64,000 nucleotides of DNA from Myxococcales bacterium. GTDB lineage: Bacteria; Myxococcota_A; Polyangia; Haliangiales; Haliangiaceae. Position 1 is the first letter of the stretch, and every line of letters begins with the position of its first letter. Shown here piece by piece: positions 34,843 to 44,419 of this stretch. Both the position numbers and the translations under genes were made by a program. The notes below the pieces were generated by a model. That model saw only the letters and a list, made by a program, of their open reading frames with translations. It was not told where the DNA came from and searched no databases. The stretch lies in NCBI GenBank assembly GCA_016706545.1, contig JADJJK010000025.1:62001-126000 (forward strand). The letters run 5' to 3'.

Positions 34843-37204
34843 ATGCCCGACTACATTGACCAGGTGTTTGGCCCCGGCGGGGTCCTGGCGAAGCGCTTCC
34901 CCAGCTACGAGATGCGCACCGGGCAGGTAGCGCTCGCGCGCCTGGTCGATGCGGCCATGCGAGAGGGCCACCATGCGATGGGCGAAGGGCCCTGCGGCTG
35001 CCATGTCGCGGGCCAGCAGATCTTGCTCTCGAACGGCCGCACCCTGGCGGTCGAAGACATCCAAGTGGGGCACCAGCTCATGGGGCCAGACGGCACCCCG
35101 CGAACGGTGCTCGCGCTTGCCCGTGGCTCTCAGGAAACGGTGCAGATCCAGCCGAGCAACGGGGCGCCCTGGCGCGTGAACCTCGACCACATCCTCACGC
35201 TGATTCGCACCACCAACGACAGCATTGTCGACGTGCGGGTCCGCGACTGGCTTGCGTGGTCCCCATCGCAGAAGGCGCAGTACGCGCTGTTTCGCGCGAT
35301 AACGCCGCAGTTCCCGCTCAAGGACCTCCAACGAACGTCGTTCCACGCCATCCCCACGGGACTCGTCGAGCCCTACTTCGGGTTCTCGCTGGACGGCGAC
35401 GGGCGCTACCTTCTCGGCGACTTCACGGTCACCCACAACACCGGCAAGTCCGTGGCGTACAGCGTGCCGGCCATCTGGCATGCCCGGCATCGCGACAAGC
35501 GGGTCCTGATCTGCACCGCGAACATCGCGCTGCAGGAGCAACTGGTGAACACCGACCTGCCGATGTTGGCGGAGGTGCTGCCGTGGACGTTCTCGTTTGC
35601 CCTGGTCAAGGACGGAGCAACTTCCTCTGCCACGACCGGTTGGCCGAGCTGGAGTTCCAGACTGGCAGCCTTTCGACGACGAAGAGGCCCGGCAGATGCG
35701 CGCCGTGCTCCTGTGGGCCGAGCGCACCTCCACAGGCGACATCTCCGAGCTCTCGTTTGTTCCGGCCCCCGCCGTCTGGAGGCGCGTCTCGGTGACCTCG
35801 GACGAATGCCGGGGGGAGGACTGCCCGTTCCAGGAGTCGTGCTTCGCCGACGCCGCGCGCGCCCGCGCGGAGAACGTCGACCTCGTCGTGACCAACTACC
35901 ACATGCTGTTCGCGCACCTGGCGGTGAGGCACAGCACCGGCGCGAACCTGGTGCTCCCCGGCTTTGACCTGCTCGTGCTCGATGAGGCGCATGAGGCCCC
36001 GTCGATCTCCCGCGACTTCTTTGGCTTTGCGGTGAGCGAGCACACGCTGACCCGACTGGCAGCCGCGGCGGCCAGCATGGGGAACGTGCCGCTCGCCACC
36101 GTGCTGCGCCAGGAGGCGGCGGGCTTGTTCCGGCAGCTGGCCGCCCACCGTGGCGAGGAAGCTACCGCGGCGCTGCCGGCGCCATCGGGAGATGCCAAGC
36201 CTGTCCTCGACGCGCTGGAGCGGCTCCGCCGGCATGCCCTGACCTGGGCCGATGCCGTCCGAGGGGACCGGCGCGCCTTGGGGACGGCGCGGATGACCGT
36301 GCGCCATGCGACCACCGCCGCCGAGCGATTGGCCGCGGCGCTCGAGCAGCCGTCGCCCGACAAGGTGACCTGGCTCGAAGCCGACGCCAAGGGGCGGACG
36401 GTCTTGCTGAGCAAGCCGGCGGACGTGAGCCCGACGCTGCGAAGCCTGCTCTTTGGGAGCTGCGAGTCCGTGAGCCTGGTGTCGGCGACCCTGACGACCG
36501 CCGGAACCTTCGACTTCTTCCGGCGCCAGGTCGGCGCCCCCGACCACGTGCGGGAGCTGGTCGCGGAGACCCCGTTTCGGTTCCGCGAGCAGGCGCTGCT
36601 CGTGGTGCCCCAGGGAGCACCAGATCCGAACACGCCGGAGTACCTGCACCACCTGTCCCGCGTGTTCGACGACGTACTGGAGGCCTGCGGCGGACGCACC
36701 CTGGGGCTATTCACCAGCTACCGGGCGCTGCATGCGGTCCGAGACCATCTGGCCAAGAGCCCCTGGCGCATCCTCTGCCAAGGCGACGCGCCGCGCACGG
36801 AGCTCGTGCGGGAGTTCCGGCAGGACGTCCGCTCGGTGCTCTTGGGCACCGAGAGCTTCTGGACGGGCATCGACGTCGCTGGCGAGGCCTTGACCGCGGT
36901 CGTCATCGACAAGCTCCCGTTCCCTTCCCCGGCAGATCCGCTCATCGCCGCCCTGAGCCAGCGTGACCCGCGCGCCTTCGACACCACCCTGGTGCCCCTG
37001 GCCATCATCGCCTTGCGGCAGGGCGTCGGCCGGCTCATCCGCTCCAAGACCGACGTCGGGGTGGTCGTGATTGTCGACCCGCGCCTGGCGGACCGCCGAT
37101 ACGGCCGCCGCTTTCTGCGGAGCCTGCCGGCCATGTACTCCACCCGCGACCTCAAGAACATCCGGCCGTTCCTGGAAGAGGCGACCCGTGCACGCCGCGA
37201 TTGA
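34843..37204 (+). CDS. dinG-like: DinG/XPD-type helicase with a mini-intein in Walker A (frameshifted)
   Basis: After removal of the intein (residues 53-199) the protein reads ...MGEGPCG|TGKSVAYSVP: a DinG Walker A. Downstream are the Fe-S Cys set (NFLCHDRL, then DECRGEDCPFQESC), the DEAH box LLVLDEAHEAPS, SATLTT, LFTSYRALHAVRDHL and motif VI QGVGRLIRSKTD. This is a superfamily 2 5'-3' DNA helicase. The frame changes twice close together, at ~35608 and ~35665 (LVK|GRSNFLCHDRLAELEFQTG|PFDDEEARQ); downstream coding is the frame to 37204. It follows a putative DNA-binding gene and overlaps the next helicase by 17 bases. Confidence 0.8.
34999..35439 (+). other. Mini-intein inserted in the helicase Walker A motif
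   Basis: The 147-residue insertion starts with Cys (CHVAGQQILLSNGRTLAVED, block A), has block B near APWRVNLDHILTL and ends in the splicing block GDFTVTHN just before Thr+1 of the extein. Removing it restores GPCGTGKS exactly. No LAGLIDADG or HNH endonuclease domain is seen; only ~110 residues separate blocks A/B from F/G. It should be a splicing-only mini-intein. The C-terminal His-Asn is intact, and the +1 residue is Thr, which is allowed. Confidence 0.88.
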
Positions 37205-38585
37205 CTCCGGCATCAGGCTCGACGTGCGCGAGGTGCCGCGGCAGATCCAGGAAGCGCTCTGCGAAGCGCTCGCCGTCCCGAACCCCCGCGCGACGCGCCG
37301 CCGTGGCCGCCGGGCAAGCGAGTACCTCGAACGCGAAGTGCTGCTCGAGCAACGCGGGCACGAGCTGCGGCTGCCGCGTGGCGCCATCCAGATCTTGCGC
37401 CACTACGCACACGCGCGCGGGCTGACGGTGACCTGCGAGGACCACCGCGTCATGCCGCCGCTCGCGCTGCCCCTGACGCCCACCTTCACGCTGCGCGAGT
37501 ACCAAGCCGCCGCGGTAGGTCGGCTCGCGAAGGTCACGCAGGGCATCGTCGTGGTGCCCTGCGGCGGCGGCAAGAGCCGGCTGGGGATGGGCGCCATGGC
37601 CCAGCTCCGCACCCCCACGCTGGTGCTGGTGCATACCTTGGACCTCGCCGACCAGTGGCGCGAGGACCTGCAGCAGGCGCTGGGGGTGACAGCCGGGCTC
37701 ATCGGCGGTGGCAGGGTGCGCCCGGCGCCCATCACCGTGGCGCTGGTGCAGTCGCTGGCGACCTGGGACCGCGCCGAGCTGGACCGGTTCCTGGCGGGGT
37801 TCGGGTTCGTCATCCTCGATGAGGCGCATCACGTCTCCAGCCGGATGTTCCGAGCCGTGGTCGACCGCTGCCCGGCGCGATACCGGCTGGGGTTGACCGC
37901 GACGCCAGATCGGGAGGACGGGCTCTCTTCGCTCCTGACGTACTACTTGGGCGCGCGGCTCTTGGAGGTGCCGCACCAGCAGCTGCTCGACAGCGGCGTG
38001 TTGGCCTCGGCCCGGATTCGCTGCTTGGAGACCGCGTTCACCTACCCCTACAACGATGCCTCCGACTACGCCCCCATGCTGGATGCCCTGGTGACCGACG
38101 AGGAACGCAACCAGCAGGTGGTCGACGCCGTGGTCGCCGAGGCGGAGGCCGGGCACGTGTGTCTGGTGCTCTCCGGGCGCGTGGAGCACTGCGAGCGCCT
38201 GGCCGCCCGCCTCGACGCGCGTGGGGTGCGCGCTGCGGCGCTGACCGCAGCCATCCGACGTGTCGACCGCAAGCGGCTGTTGGCCGCCGCGCGGGCTGGC
38301 GAGGTGTCGGTCCTGGTCGCCACGAGCTTGGCGGACGAGGGGCTGGACCTGCCCCGGCTGGGCCGGGTCTTTCTGGCCTTCCCGGGGCGCGCTCGCGCCG
38401 GGACCACCCAGCGGCTGGGACGCTTGATGCGCCCGCACGCGGACAAGGGGGAGGCGGTGCTGGTGGATGTGGTGGACCGAGAGGTGCCGATCTTGCGGCG
38501 GCACCATCTTGAGCGGCGCAAGGTGTACGCCGAGGTGCTGGGCATCCCCGCGTCCCAGCTCGGAGGCCGAGGTGGACCTGGATGA
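37188..38585 (+). CDS. XPB/RAD25-like superfamily 2 helicase
   Basis: The GTG at 37188 lies inside the end of the DinG-like gene (17-base overlap) and is preceded by GGAAGAGG. The 465-residue protein has Walker A VVPCGGGKSRLG, motif Ia LVLVHTLDLADQW, DEAH-type box FVILDEAHHVSS, motif III LTATPDREDG, motif V VLVATSLADEGLDLP and motif VI QRLGRLMRP. An N-terminal part of ~100 residues (ALAVPNPRATRRRGRRASEY) precedes the motor core. It likely unwinds or translocates on double-stranded DNA during element replication. The next gene starts four bases before its stop. Confidence 0.8.
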   Translation: MHAAIDSGIRLDVREVPRQIQEALCEALAVPNPRATRRRGRRASEYLEREVLLEQRGHELRLPRGAIQILRHYAHARGLTVTCEDHRVMPPLALPLTPTFTLREYQAAAVGRLAKVTQGIVVVPCGGGKSRLGMGAMAQLRTPTLVLVHTLDLADQWREDLQQALGVTAGLIGGGRVRPAPITVALVQSLATWDRAELDRFLAGFGFVILDEAHHVSSRMFRAVVDRCPARYRLGLTATPDREDGLSSLLTYYLGARLLEVPHQQLLDSGVLASARIRCLETAFTYPYNDASDYAPMLDALVTDEERNQQVVDAVVAEAEAGHVCLVLSGRVEHCERLAARLDARGVRAAALTAAIRRVDRKRLLAAARAGEVSVLVATSLADEGLDLPRLGRVFLAFPGRARAGTTQRLGRLMRPHADKGEAVLVDVVDREVPILRRHHLERRKVYAEVLGIPASQLGGRGGPG

Positions 38586-39992
38586 GCGTGAGGCCGCGGG
38601 CCGAGTGGATCCGCGCGACGTGGAGATGGCTAGCGCACGGACCGCACGGGGTCTCTGAGGTTCGCGTCATTCGCCCCGGGCAGTGCGGGATCGGGTACTT
38701 CAACGAAGAGGACGCCTTCGTCCAGGAGTGCCTGCGCGTCAACGTTGAGGCCAACGTGTACGTGGGCATCCAGCCGAGGCCGCTTCGGCTCTTCGCGCGG
38801 GCGCCCAACGTCGTCCGCCCGATCCGCCGCGGGGCCAGGAGCCACGACATCGAGGTCGTCACGGGGACGGTCATCGACCTCGACCCGGTGCGGGCCCCGG
38901 GCGAGGCGGCCACCGACGGCGAGCTGGCAGAGACGTTGGCGGTAGCACGCGAGCTGGCAGGCTGGTGCGAGCAGGAGGGGCTCATGCCGCCGCGGCTGAT
39001 GATGAGCGGCAACGGCGCCCAGCTCTGGTTCGCCACCCCGCCGGTAGCGCTGCGGCCCGAAACGCGGGCCCAGGTGCTGCTCGGGCTCAGGATGTTCGAA
39101 GCACAGGTGCGCGCGAAGGTCTCAAGCCCGCGGGTGCAGGTGGACGCGACGCACGACGCCGCGCGCATCATCAAGGTCATCGGCACCGTGAGCTTCAAGG
39201 GGAGGCGGGACGGCCGAAAGGCCACACCGCGTGAGCCAGCCCCTTTCGCCCTTCGACCGGCAGGAAGACCCAGCGTTGGTCGCACGGATGACCGCGCTGG
39301 CGGCGATGTCGGCGCCTCCCACGGACGCAAGCTCGCCGGCACCAGCAGTCGCCGTGGTTGGCAAGCGCCGGCCGGCTGGTGCGAAGCGGGCGAGCCTGCC
39401 GGTGATCTCGGGCGCCCCAACCGACACAGCGGAGCAGCTCGACCTGTGCTGGCCGGCTCGTCGGCTTTGGGAGGACGGCGTCCAGGATCGCAGCGTGGGC
39501 ATCTTCTTGCTCGTTCGGTACCTCGCGTACAAGGGCCTCTCCTTGGAGCGACTGACCGAGCTGGTGCTGGCCTTCGACCGGCGCGTGCTAGGCAAGCTCG
39601 AGCGACGAGACGGAGCCGAGTACGTGCGGCATGCCTGGGAGAAGGTGCGCGCGACGAGGCGGCCGGACGGGACGATTGCACCGCCATGTCACGCGCTGCA
39701 AAAGCTCGGGTTGTGCCCGGTGAACCGCGATGCCCGCGCTCGCTGCGACGACTACAACCTGCTCTTTGATCTGGGCGCGGCGGTTGACGGGCTGCCGCGA
39801 AGCCCCTTCCAGGCAGCCCGCAAGCTCCTGCCCGTGCTGGAGGTGCTGGCGCACAAAGATGCGCCCACCCAGGCCAAGCACCTCAAGGTGCTGGCGTGGC
39901 ACTGCTCCATCCACAAGCCGGTGCTGCGACGCTGGCTTCTGCGTGTGATGCAAGCGGTTCCGGCCGTCGAGGAGAGCACGGCAGACCTGTAG
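38582..39992 (+). CDS. PrimPol-type (AEP) primase (frameshifted)
   Basis: The first frame (38582 to ~39205) carries archaeo-eukaryotic primase motifs: VTGTVIDLDPVRAPG (catalytic D-x-D), LMMSGNGAQLWFATPP (S-x-x-G-x region) and VQVDATHDAARIIKVIGTVS. One base is missing near 39205-39215, in AAGGGGAGGCGGGACGG: after it the frame that reads ERPHRVSQPLSPFDR continues at 39231-39992. The C-terminal ~250 residues have a PriCT-like helical domain (DRSVGIFLLVRYLAYKGLSL) and a Cys/His cluster (PCHALQKLGLCP...ARCDDY), like primases that couple to a helicase. It probably primes DNA synthesis on the island. Confidence 0.68.
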
Positions 39993-40075
39993 CCGCTCCC
40001 CAGGCGGCGGCCAGCCCGAACCTTCCCCCGGAAGGGACTTGCTATTGCCGCGCTCAGAAGCGTGGATGTCCCGCG

Positions 40076-40594
40076 ATGAAGTCGCCGGCTGATCTGCCCT
40101 CGTTTGTGGATGCGTTCGCACCAGAGCCCCTTACCCTTGGGCGCCCGGAGGAGGAGCAAGCCTATGTGCTGGACGGCCTCTTGCGCTGTGGGGCCTGCGG
40201 TGGGACCTGGGAGCCTGGGCTCCGCGGGCCCCGCCGCGTGCCGTCCTACGGGTGCGGAGACCCCGAGTGCGCCGCTCAGCCCGTGCTGCGCGCGACCCTG
40301 GAGCGTGCCGTCGAAGAGGCGCTCGCCAAGGAGCTGGGCGATGCGGCGCGGTTCGAACAGGTCGAGCAAGGGCTCCGCAGGCGCCTGGCGCGTGGCTCGC
40401 GGGAGGACCTTCTGTCGCCCGCTGACGCGCCATGGATGCTGGGCCTGGTCCAGGACTTCCGCTTCCTGTGGCGCCACGTGGTGCCGCAGAGCCAGCGCAA
40501 GATGCTCCGGGTGTTCGTGGACCACCTCCTCGTCACCAGGGAGAACGTGTTCATCGCGTGGGCCATCGACGGGCTTGCCGGCCGCCTCGAGTAG
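40076..40594 (+). CDS. Serine-recombinase-type zinc ribbon and C-terminal domain, no catalytic domain
   Basis: The 172 residues begin with VLDGLLRCGACGGTW and YGCGDPECAAQ, the zinc beta-ribbon of large serine recombinases, followed by helical ALERAVEEALAKELG-type coils. The closing SQRKMLRVFVDHLLVTRENV-like segment is also found near the C-termini of these recombinases. The N-terminal catalytic resolvase fold and the recombinase domain are absent, and upstream sequence contains no matching remnant. It is either a decayed integrase or an independent small DNA-binding protein. Confidence 0.55.
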   Translation: MKSPADLPSFVDAFAPEPLTLGRPEEEQAYVLDGLLRCGACGGTWEPGLRGPRRVPSYGCGDPECAAQPVLRATLERAVEEALAKELGDAARFEQVEQGLRRRLARGSREDLLSPADAPWMLGLVQDFRFLWRHVVPQSQRKMLRVFVDHLLVTRENVFIAWAIDGLAGRLE

Positions 40595-41758
40595 CTATCC
40601 CGAGGTCATCATCTCCTGGCAGGTCCGAAGTAGGGACTTGGCGTTCTGAAGGCCCTGGCGCTGGCGCGCGGTGACACGGGGCCGCGCCCCGGCGGCCGGA
40701 GGCTGGGCGGCTGGGCCCACGAACCGTAGCGCATCCAGCGGCACGTCGATGTCGATGTGCGCCGGCGGCAGCGCCAGGCGCACGCCTCCGCGGTGGCAGC
40801 GTACGAGCGCGCGGAGCTCGGGCTCGCCGAGGCCGGGGACGTGGTAAGTGCCCAACTCGTTGCGGAGCTTCTCGATGGCGTGGCCCTTGGGGTCGTCGTC
40901 GCAGAGCACGTGTTTGGGAACCCAGCCGTCGTTGGCTCCTTGCTTGCGGGCGACGGCCAGTAGCAGCAGCCGCGCAAACTTGACGTCGCTGCTTCGGAAG
41001 CCGCCGACGTCGTGCCCGTTGATCTGCACGATGTGCCGAAGCCCCTGGTGGCTATCGAGCCGCAGCCGGATGTGGTCGAAGTCGAGGGTCGGATCTACGA
41101 GCGCCTGCTCTCGATACCCTGGGTGAAGTTCCTCGAGCGCTCGCAAAAGGCACAAGTCCCCATCCGCGCTGCAGGGCACCTCGATGACGCAGATGCGGTC
41201 CGATGCGGCGAAGCACGGCGGCGGGAGCTTCGCGACGAGGACGATCAGCCCGTCTCCTCCGAGGGTGGCACGCAAGGCTTTGCAGAGCAGCACGAAGCCG
41301 GGGGGCGCAGCTCTGAGCCAGACCACCGGTAGGCGCAGGCCGCGCTGCCGTAGGAGCCCCACCGCGGTGAAGGGCGGCTCCACCGCGGTGCCCATCGGCG
41401 CGAGGCTGTTGCGGTGCGCCAGCGCGGCGAGCACCGCCGTCAGGCGCGGACGCAGCACGGTCACCTCGGACCGGGCTACCCAGATCCACCCCGGCCAGCA
41501 CGCTGGATCTACCGGGCACGCGACGCCCACCAGACCTTCGTCGCGGCGGCGCTGAAAGTCGAGGTTGGGGAGCGCGCCGTGGCGGCACAGCGGCGGGGAA
41601 TAGGCGTCCGCGCCGCCGAAGTCGGCGAGCCCGCGAGTGACAAGCGCATCGGCGTCGCCGCCGGCGTGGGCGACAGCGGCGAAGGAGAGAACGGCGTGGT
41701 CGCTCTGCCGAAGGCTAGCGAGCAGGAGCGGCCACGGCACGTGGAGGTTCGACATCAA
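40595..41758 (-). CDS. Hypothetical protein, second gene of a leftward pair
   Basis: The 387-residue protein has no recognised domain. It is mixed alpha/beta, with hydrophobic strands (GLRLPVVWLRAAPPGFVLLC, CVIEVPCSADGDLCLLRALE) and a C-terminal part with helix-turn-helix-like character (SSDVKFARLLLLAVARKQGA, then DPKGHAIEKLRNELG and a beta hairpin GGVRLALPPAHIDIDV), resembling a transcriptional-regulator winged helix. It overlaps the preceding gene by 44 bases, so the two are coupled. The stop is at 40595, immediately beside the convergent recombinase-ribbon gene. Confidence 0.5.
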   Translation of the reverse strand: MMSNLHVPWPLLLASLRQSDHAVLSFAAVAHAGGDADALVTRGLADFGGADAYSPPLCRHGALPNLDFQRRRDEGLVGVACPVDPACWPGWIWVARSEVTVLRPRLTAVLAALAHRNSLAPMGTAVEPPFTAVGLLRQRGLRLPVVWLRAAPPGFVLLCKALRATLGGDGLIVLVAKLPPPCFAASDRICVIEVPCSADGDLCLLRALEELHPGYREQALVDPTLDFDHIRLRLDSHQGLRHIVQINGHDVGGFRSSDVKFARLLLLAVARKQGANDGWVPKHVLCDDDPKGHAIEKLRNELGTYHVPGLGEPELRALVRCHRGGVRLALPPAHIDIDVPLDALRFVGPAAQPPAAGARPRVTARQRQGLQNAKSLLRTCQEMMTSG

Positions 41759-42878
41759 TGCCCCATTTCAGTAAGTACCCTCGAATGAGACAGTCCCTGA
41801 CGGTCCCATCGAAGTTGGAGGTGTTCGGGTTCTGCAGGTGGACGGTTCGCAGCCGCGAACGACCCTGACCCGAGAACGCGAAGAGCAGTCGGACGCCCGA
41901 GAGCTGCGCCGAGGACACCAGGACGCCGTGCGAAGCGAGCACGGCCCGGGTCTCCTCGAGCGAGGCCATCGGGCGGAGGTCAACCGTGAGCTGAGAGACG
42001 GCGCGGTGGGGGCTCAGCGCGACGACTCGAAGGAGGGAGATGTGGTCGATTTGGTCTTCGCCTTTCGTGAAGAGGGGGTGATCCGGATCGATGAGCCGAT
42101 GGAAGGAGAAGCGAGGAACGATCAGCGGGTCGGCAAAATGGGCGGGGTTGTCGAAGTAGATGCGTGCGACGAGGTCGCGCAAGAACTCGGCGTCAGGTTG
42201 CCGCACGGCGCGCACGAACAGCGTGCAGGTGTCCACGAGGTACATCGCGGCCATGCGGCAGAGCGGGCGCGCCCAGTGAACACGGAGCTCGCGGCCTTGC
42301 AGCGTCTCGACGGGCATGGTCTCGCCCTCGTGATAGATCGCGATCCGGAGCTGGTCGGCGCTGAGGTAGTCCTCGACGTAGCACTGGTGTCCATACGAGG
42401 TCGCCGATAGATAGCACTCCACGCGCTCGGCCACGTGCCGCTTGGCATCCGCCACCGGCATGAGCCGGGCGGAGGATGGGCCGCGGTACTCCCAGACGTA
42501 GTCCATCGGATCTACGGCATAGCTGGCTTGCAGCGCGAGCAGCTTCTCCTCGTTGGCGAGGTAGAGCTGCGCCGCCAGGTCGCGCGCTGACCACGTGCGG
42601 CTCTGGCGAACGGCCGCCACATCCCAGAGCTGCTCCGCGAGCTCGGAGAGGTAGGGCCGGGCGTGCGCGGTGCCAAGGCTGTAGATCTGCCGCAAGGTCA
42701 CGTCGAGCTGGCGCCGCCGGTGCGCCGGGACCTGCTTCCACGCGCGATACGCTTGCTCGGACACGAGGCCTTGTCCATCCAGCACCAAACGGGGATGCAA
42801 GCTCTGCAGTAGCTGCTGCAGAACATCGGGGTGCAGTTGGCGAAAGAACGGCTTGGGGTTCCAGGAACGATGGGTCAT
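41715..42878 (-). CDS. Hypothetical protein, first gene of a leftward pair
   Basis: The ATG at 42878 (MTHRSWNPKPFFRQLHPDVL) is preferred over an upstream ATG because GGAG lies ~12 bases before it. The 387-residue protein starts with a helical region (RQLHPDVLQQLLQSLHPRLV) and a middle part with a conserved-looking WEYRGPSSARLMPVADAKRH. The C-terminal region of strands ends with LQNPNTSNFDGTVRDCLIRG. There is no signal peptide, membrane segment or nuclease motif. Its promoter must lie in the unusual repeat-rich region to the right. Confidence 0.55.
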   Translation of the reverse strand: MTHRSWNPKPFFRQLHPDVLQQLLQSLHPRLVLDGQGLVSEQAYRAWKQVPAHRRRQLDVTLRQIYSLGTAHARPYLSELAEQLWDVAAVRQSRTWSARDLAAQLYLANEEKLLALQASYAVDPMDYVWEYRGPSSARLMPVADAKRHVAERVECYLSATSYGHQCYVEDYLSADQLRIAIYHEGETMPVETLQGRELRVHWARPLCRMAAMYLVDTCTLFVRAVRQPDAEFLRDLVARIYFDNPAHFADPLIVPRFSFHRLIDPDHPLFTKGEDQIDHISLLRVVALSPHRAVSQLTVDLRPMASLEETRAVLASHGVLVSSAQLSGVRLLFAFSGQGRSRLRTVHLQNPNTSNFDGTVRDCLIRGYLLKWGIDVEPPRAVAAPAR

Positions 42879-43382
42879 TGAAGGGTAGCTCCAGAGGCTC
42901 CCCAGCCCCGAGCACACACCTCCGTGCCCCGCATCTCTCGCCCGCTGCGTGCAGCGGTTGCGAAGAAAGATGAGAAAAAGAATAGCGCATCTTTTCCGTG
43001 GAATTGTCAGCTCTTGAAGCGGTCAGCAGGTCCTCGGGCCTCTCGACAAGGGAAGAGGGATGTCCCAAGACGCCGCAGAGATAAAATGGACGTGCGCGGG
43101 CGCGCGCGTACCTGCGCGCGGGCGTGCGGGCGTGCGTGCGTACCTGCGCGCGCGATCTATGGCACCTGGTACCGGGTGCCGCACTGCGCGGATGGAGCCT
43201 GCACGGTGTACCGCGGCACTGGTGCCAGCGCCGTACCAGGCCGGCGCCCACTGGCGCCGTGCTGGGCATCGGTGGGCGCCGTGCGTGGCACCTGGGTACT
43301 GGCACCGGTGGCGGCGTACCAGGCTGGCGGTACCGACGCCGTACTGGAGATCGGTGCCACCGCCGCCACTTGGCGGAGCCAT

Positions 43383-43560
43383 GCTGGGCACCGGCGGCGG
43401 CGCAGTACTGGCCGGCGGTACCGGCGCGGTGCTGGGCACCGGCGGCGGCGCAGTACTGGCCGGCGGTACCGGCGCGGTGCTGGGCACCGGTGACGGCGCG
43501 CATCAGGCCCGGTGCCAGCGCAGTACTAGGCCGGCGGTACCGGCGCGGTGCCACGGCTGC
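43383..43560 (+). repeat. 48-bp tandem repeat, about 3.5 copies
   Basis: GCTGGGCACC ... CGCAGTACTGGCCGG ... GGTACCGGCGCGGT starts at 43383, 43431 and 43479, then recurs in a degenerate form near 43520-43560. Every unit contains one AGTACT and one GGTACC. Confidence 0.75.
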
Positions 43561-44120
43561 CACTGCGCACCGGCGGCGCTGCGTTGGGGTCCCAGGAGCG
43601 CAGTCGTGTACTTGGCACTGGCGTACAGCTACGCTGGGAGGCTAAACTCCAGGAGTCCAGTAGCCGGTGTCTAGTACTCCAGTACTGGCGTACGAGAGAC
43701 TCGAAAGGGCATATTTCCGAGCCCGGAGACTGGGCTCGCAAATCCAGCTTTGCGCCAAAGGCCTCTAAAACGCCCGCCATGACCCGGAAGGCAGGTCCCC
43801 GCGGTCAGACAGCGGGCAAGAGCTTTCCGAGCCGTGGCGAGCTTCCTGTCGCGTTTGGTGCAAAGCGGGGGATTTTCGTGCTCCGCACTGGGCATTTGTA
43901 GTGGAGTACAGGAGTACGTACACCGGTACTAGCCAGATGCACCGGCACGGAGTGCGTGCTCGGTGCTCGATGCTCGGCGCCAATGCACTGCACCGGCGAC
44001 CTGTACCAGCACGGCGATAGATCGCGCGCGCGTTGAATCGCGCGCGCGAATGCTGCCTGCTGAATGCTGTCTGTGCTGGCTGCCTGGTGCTTCACACCGG
44101 TGCCTTGGTACTGGCTGCCT

Positions 44121-44290
44121 GGTACTTCACGTCGAGCCTGGTGCTGCACGTCGGGTCTGGTACTTCACGTCGAGCCTGGTGCTGCACGTCGGGTCTGGTA
44201 CTTCACGTCGAGCCTGGTGCTGCACGTCGGGTCTGGTACTTCACGTCGAGCCTGCTACTGCACAGCAGGTCTGGTACTGCACGTTGGGCC
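44121..44290 (+). repeat. 38-bp tandem repeat, four to five copies
   Basis: GGTACTTCACGTCGAGCCTG, followed by GTGCTGCACGTCGGGTCT, starts at 44121, 44159, 44197 and 44235; a degenerate copy starts at 44273 (GGTACTGCACGTTGGGCC). Units are nearly identical. The period is not a multiple of three, so the repeats are not a coding sequence. Confidence 0.8.
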
Positions 44291-44360
44291 TGGTGTCTGG
44301 TGGCCTGGTGTCTGGGCTCCTGTTGGCCTGGTAGCTAGTAGGCTAATACTCTGAATTTAT

Positions 44361-44400
44361 GTTTTATATTCTCTGATCTCAGAGTTCTCTGATCTCAGAG
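44361..44400 (+). promoter_or_regulatory. Promoter with tandem operators upstream of the rightward genes
   Basis: A -10-like TATATT (44365-44370) is followed by two perfect, adjacent 16-base copies of TTCTCTGATCTCAGAG at 44369-44384 and 44385-44400. Each copy holds the palindrome CTCTGA-TC-TCAGAG. Two operators abutting a promoter suggest repression by a dimeric regulator of the 44420-49114 gene set. Confidence 0.55.
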
Positions 44401-44419
44401 AGATCCTTTCGCGTCGCGC

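Larger units (their letters stand above)
42960..44400. repeat. Repeat-rich non-coding region dense in GTAC and GGYRCC palindromes
   Basis: Between the divergent transcription units lie ~1.4 kb without a credible gene. The sequence is packed with palindromic tetramers and hexamers: roughly thirty GTAC sites, and many GGTACC, GGTGCC/GGCACC, GGCGCC and AGTACT elements. At this base composition fewer than five GTAC are expected. Nested within are a 48-base and a 38-base tandem repeat. It could be a replication origin, partition site or recombination/condensation region of the island; it is not protein-coding in any consistent frame. Confidence 0.6.

Noticed and set aside
37152..38507. A 451-codon minus-strand frame opposite the XPB-like helicase
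   Set aside because: Antisense of a gene with all helicase motifs.
43023..43674. Several open frames with repeated peptides such as GTGAVLGTGGGAVLA
   Set aside because: They only translate the 48-base repeats; the adjacent 38-base repeats break any frame and the composition is not protein-like.
44121..44290. Could the 38-bp tandem repeats be a CRISPR array?
   Set aside because: Units are contiguous and nearly identical, with no unique spacers and no cas genes.
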